A stretch of DNA of 6,105 nucleotides from Paracoccaceae bacterium (GTDB lineage Bacteria > Pseudomonadota > Alphaproteobacteria > Rhodobacterales > Rhodobacteraceae). The stretch covers positions 185,829 through 191,933 of the forward strand of contig NVXA01000002.1 in NCBI GenBank assembly GCA_002746395.1, given 5' to 3'. Positions 6,052 through 6,105 of the stretch are shown piece after piece. Below the pieces are notes generated by a model, which made no database searches, was not told where the DNA came from, and saw only the letters and a program-made list of their open reading frames with translations. The translations under genes and the position numbers were made by a program. How positions within the stretch are numbered: position 1 is the stretch's first letter; each line of letters begins with the position of its first letter.

Positions 6052-6105
6052 TTACTTTCCCAACACCTTTCGACGTTCTTCATATTCCGCAGGCTCAATT
6101 TCACC
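6052..6105 (-). CDS. C-terminal end of an unidentified protein with a SHOCT-like tail (cut by window edge)
   Basis: The last 17 codons of a minus-strand gene, ending in TAA (6054-6052). The translation GEIEPAEYEERRKVLGK matches the pattern of the SHOCT short C-terminal domain, in which GEI, an acidic stretch, EY/EF, basic residues and a hydrophobic end follow one another. SHOCT tails occur on many unrelated, often membrane-associated, proteins and do not reveal function. The body of the protein lies beyond the window. It runs in the same direction as the dcw cluster but is about 500 bases from the promoter, so it is probably a separate unit. Confidence 0.55.
   Translation of the reverse strand, partial: GEIEPAEYEERRKVLGK

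Noticed and set aside
1..6105. Defence system, mobile element or CRISPR array
   Set aside because: No transposase, integrase, repeat array or defence-type domain is visible; the window is a conserved housekeeping cluster with its control region.

Overview
The window carries the start of a dcw (division and cell wall) cluster, read entirely on the minus strand: mraZ, rsmH (mraW), ftsL, ftsI (pbpB), murE and the first 43 codons of murF, which runs off the left edge. Gene order, the wording of the proteins (for example WAYLNRP in FtsL, and an FtsI that starts MIRRPLRP) and the leader layout point to an alphaproteobacterium of the Rhodobacteraceae, probably a moderate-GC member of the Roseobacter group. 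That placement is from family knowledge and not from a search.

Right to left: 6052-6105 holds the last 17 codons of a minus-strand gene whose tail looks like a SHOCT domain. From 5924 a short plus-strand reading frame resembles the beginning of a DUF1761 membrane protein but is broken after 29 codons. From about 5561 to 5923 there is no convincing gene, only inverted repeats and a pair of TGGGA boxes. From about 5560 to 5272 lies the promoter and long leader of the dcw operon. It contains a phased series of TGGR boxes like MraZ operators over the promoter, and a strong terminator-type hairpin 26 nt before the mraZ start. This matches the arrangement known from Rhodobacter sphaeroides, where an extended mraZ leader gives rise to the sRNA UpsM by early termination.

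From 5271 down to 1 the genes are packed for translational coupling: mraZ and rsmH are 3 nt apart, rsmH/ftsL and murE/murF overlap as ATGA, ftsL/ftsI overlap as TGATG, and only ftsI and murE are separated (19 nt, with a duplicated ribosome binding sequence). Functionally, MraZ is the cluster's own regulator, RsmH modifies 16S rRNA, FtsL and FtsI are divisome proteins (FtsI being the septal transpeptidase), and MurE and MurF add the third amino acid (meso-DAP) and the terminal D-Ala-D-Ala to the cytoplasmic peptidoglycan precursor. All complete genes keep their key catalytic motifs. No mobile element, CRISPR array, defence system or tRNA/rRNA was seen; the unusual part of the window is the regulatory region upstream of mraZ.
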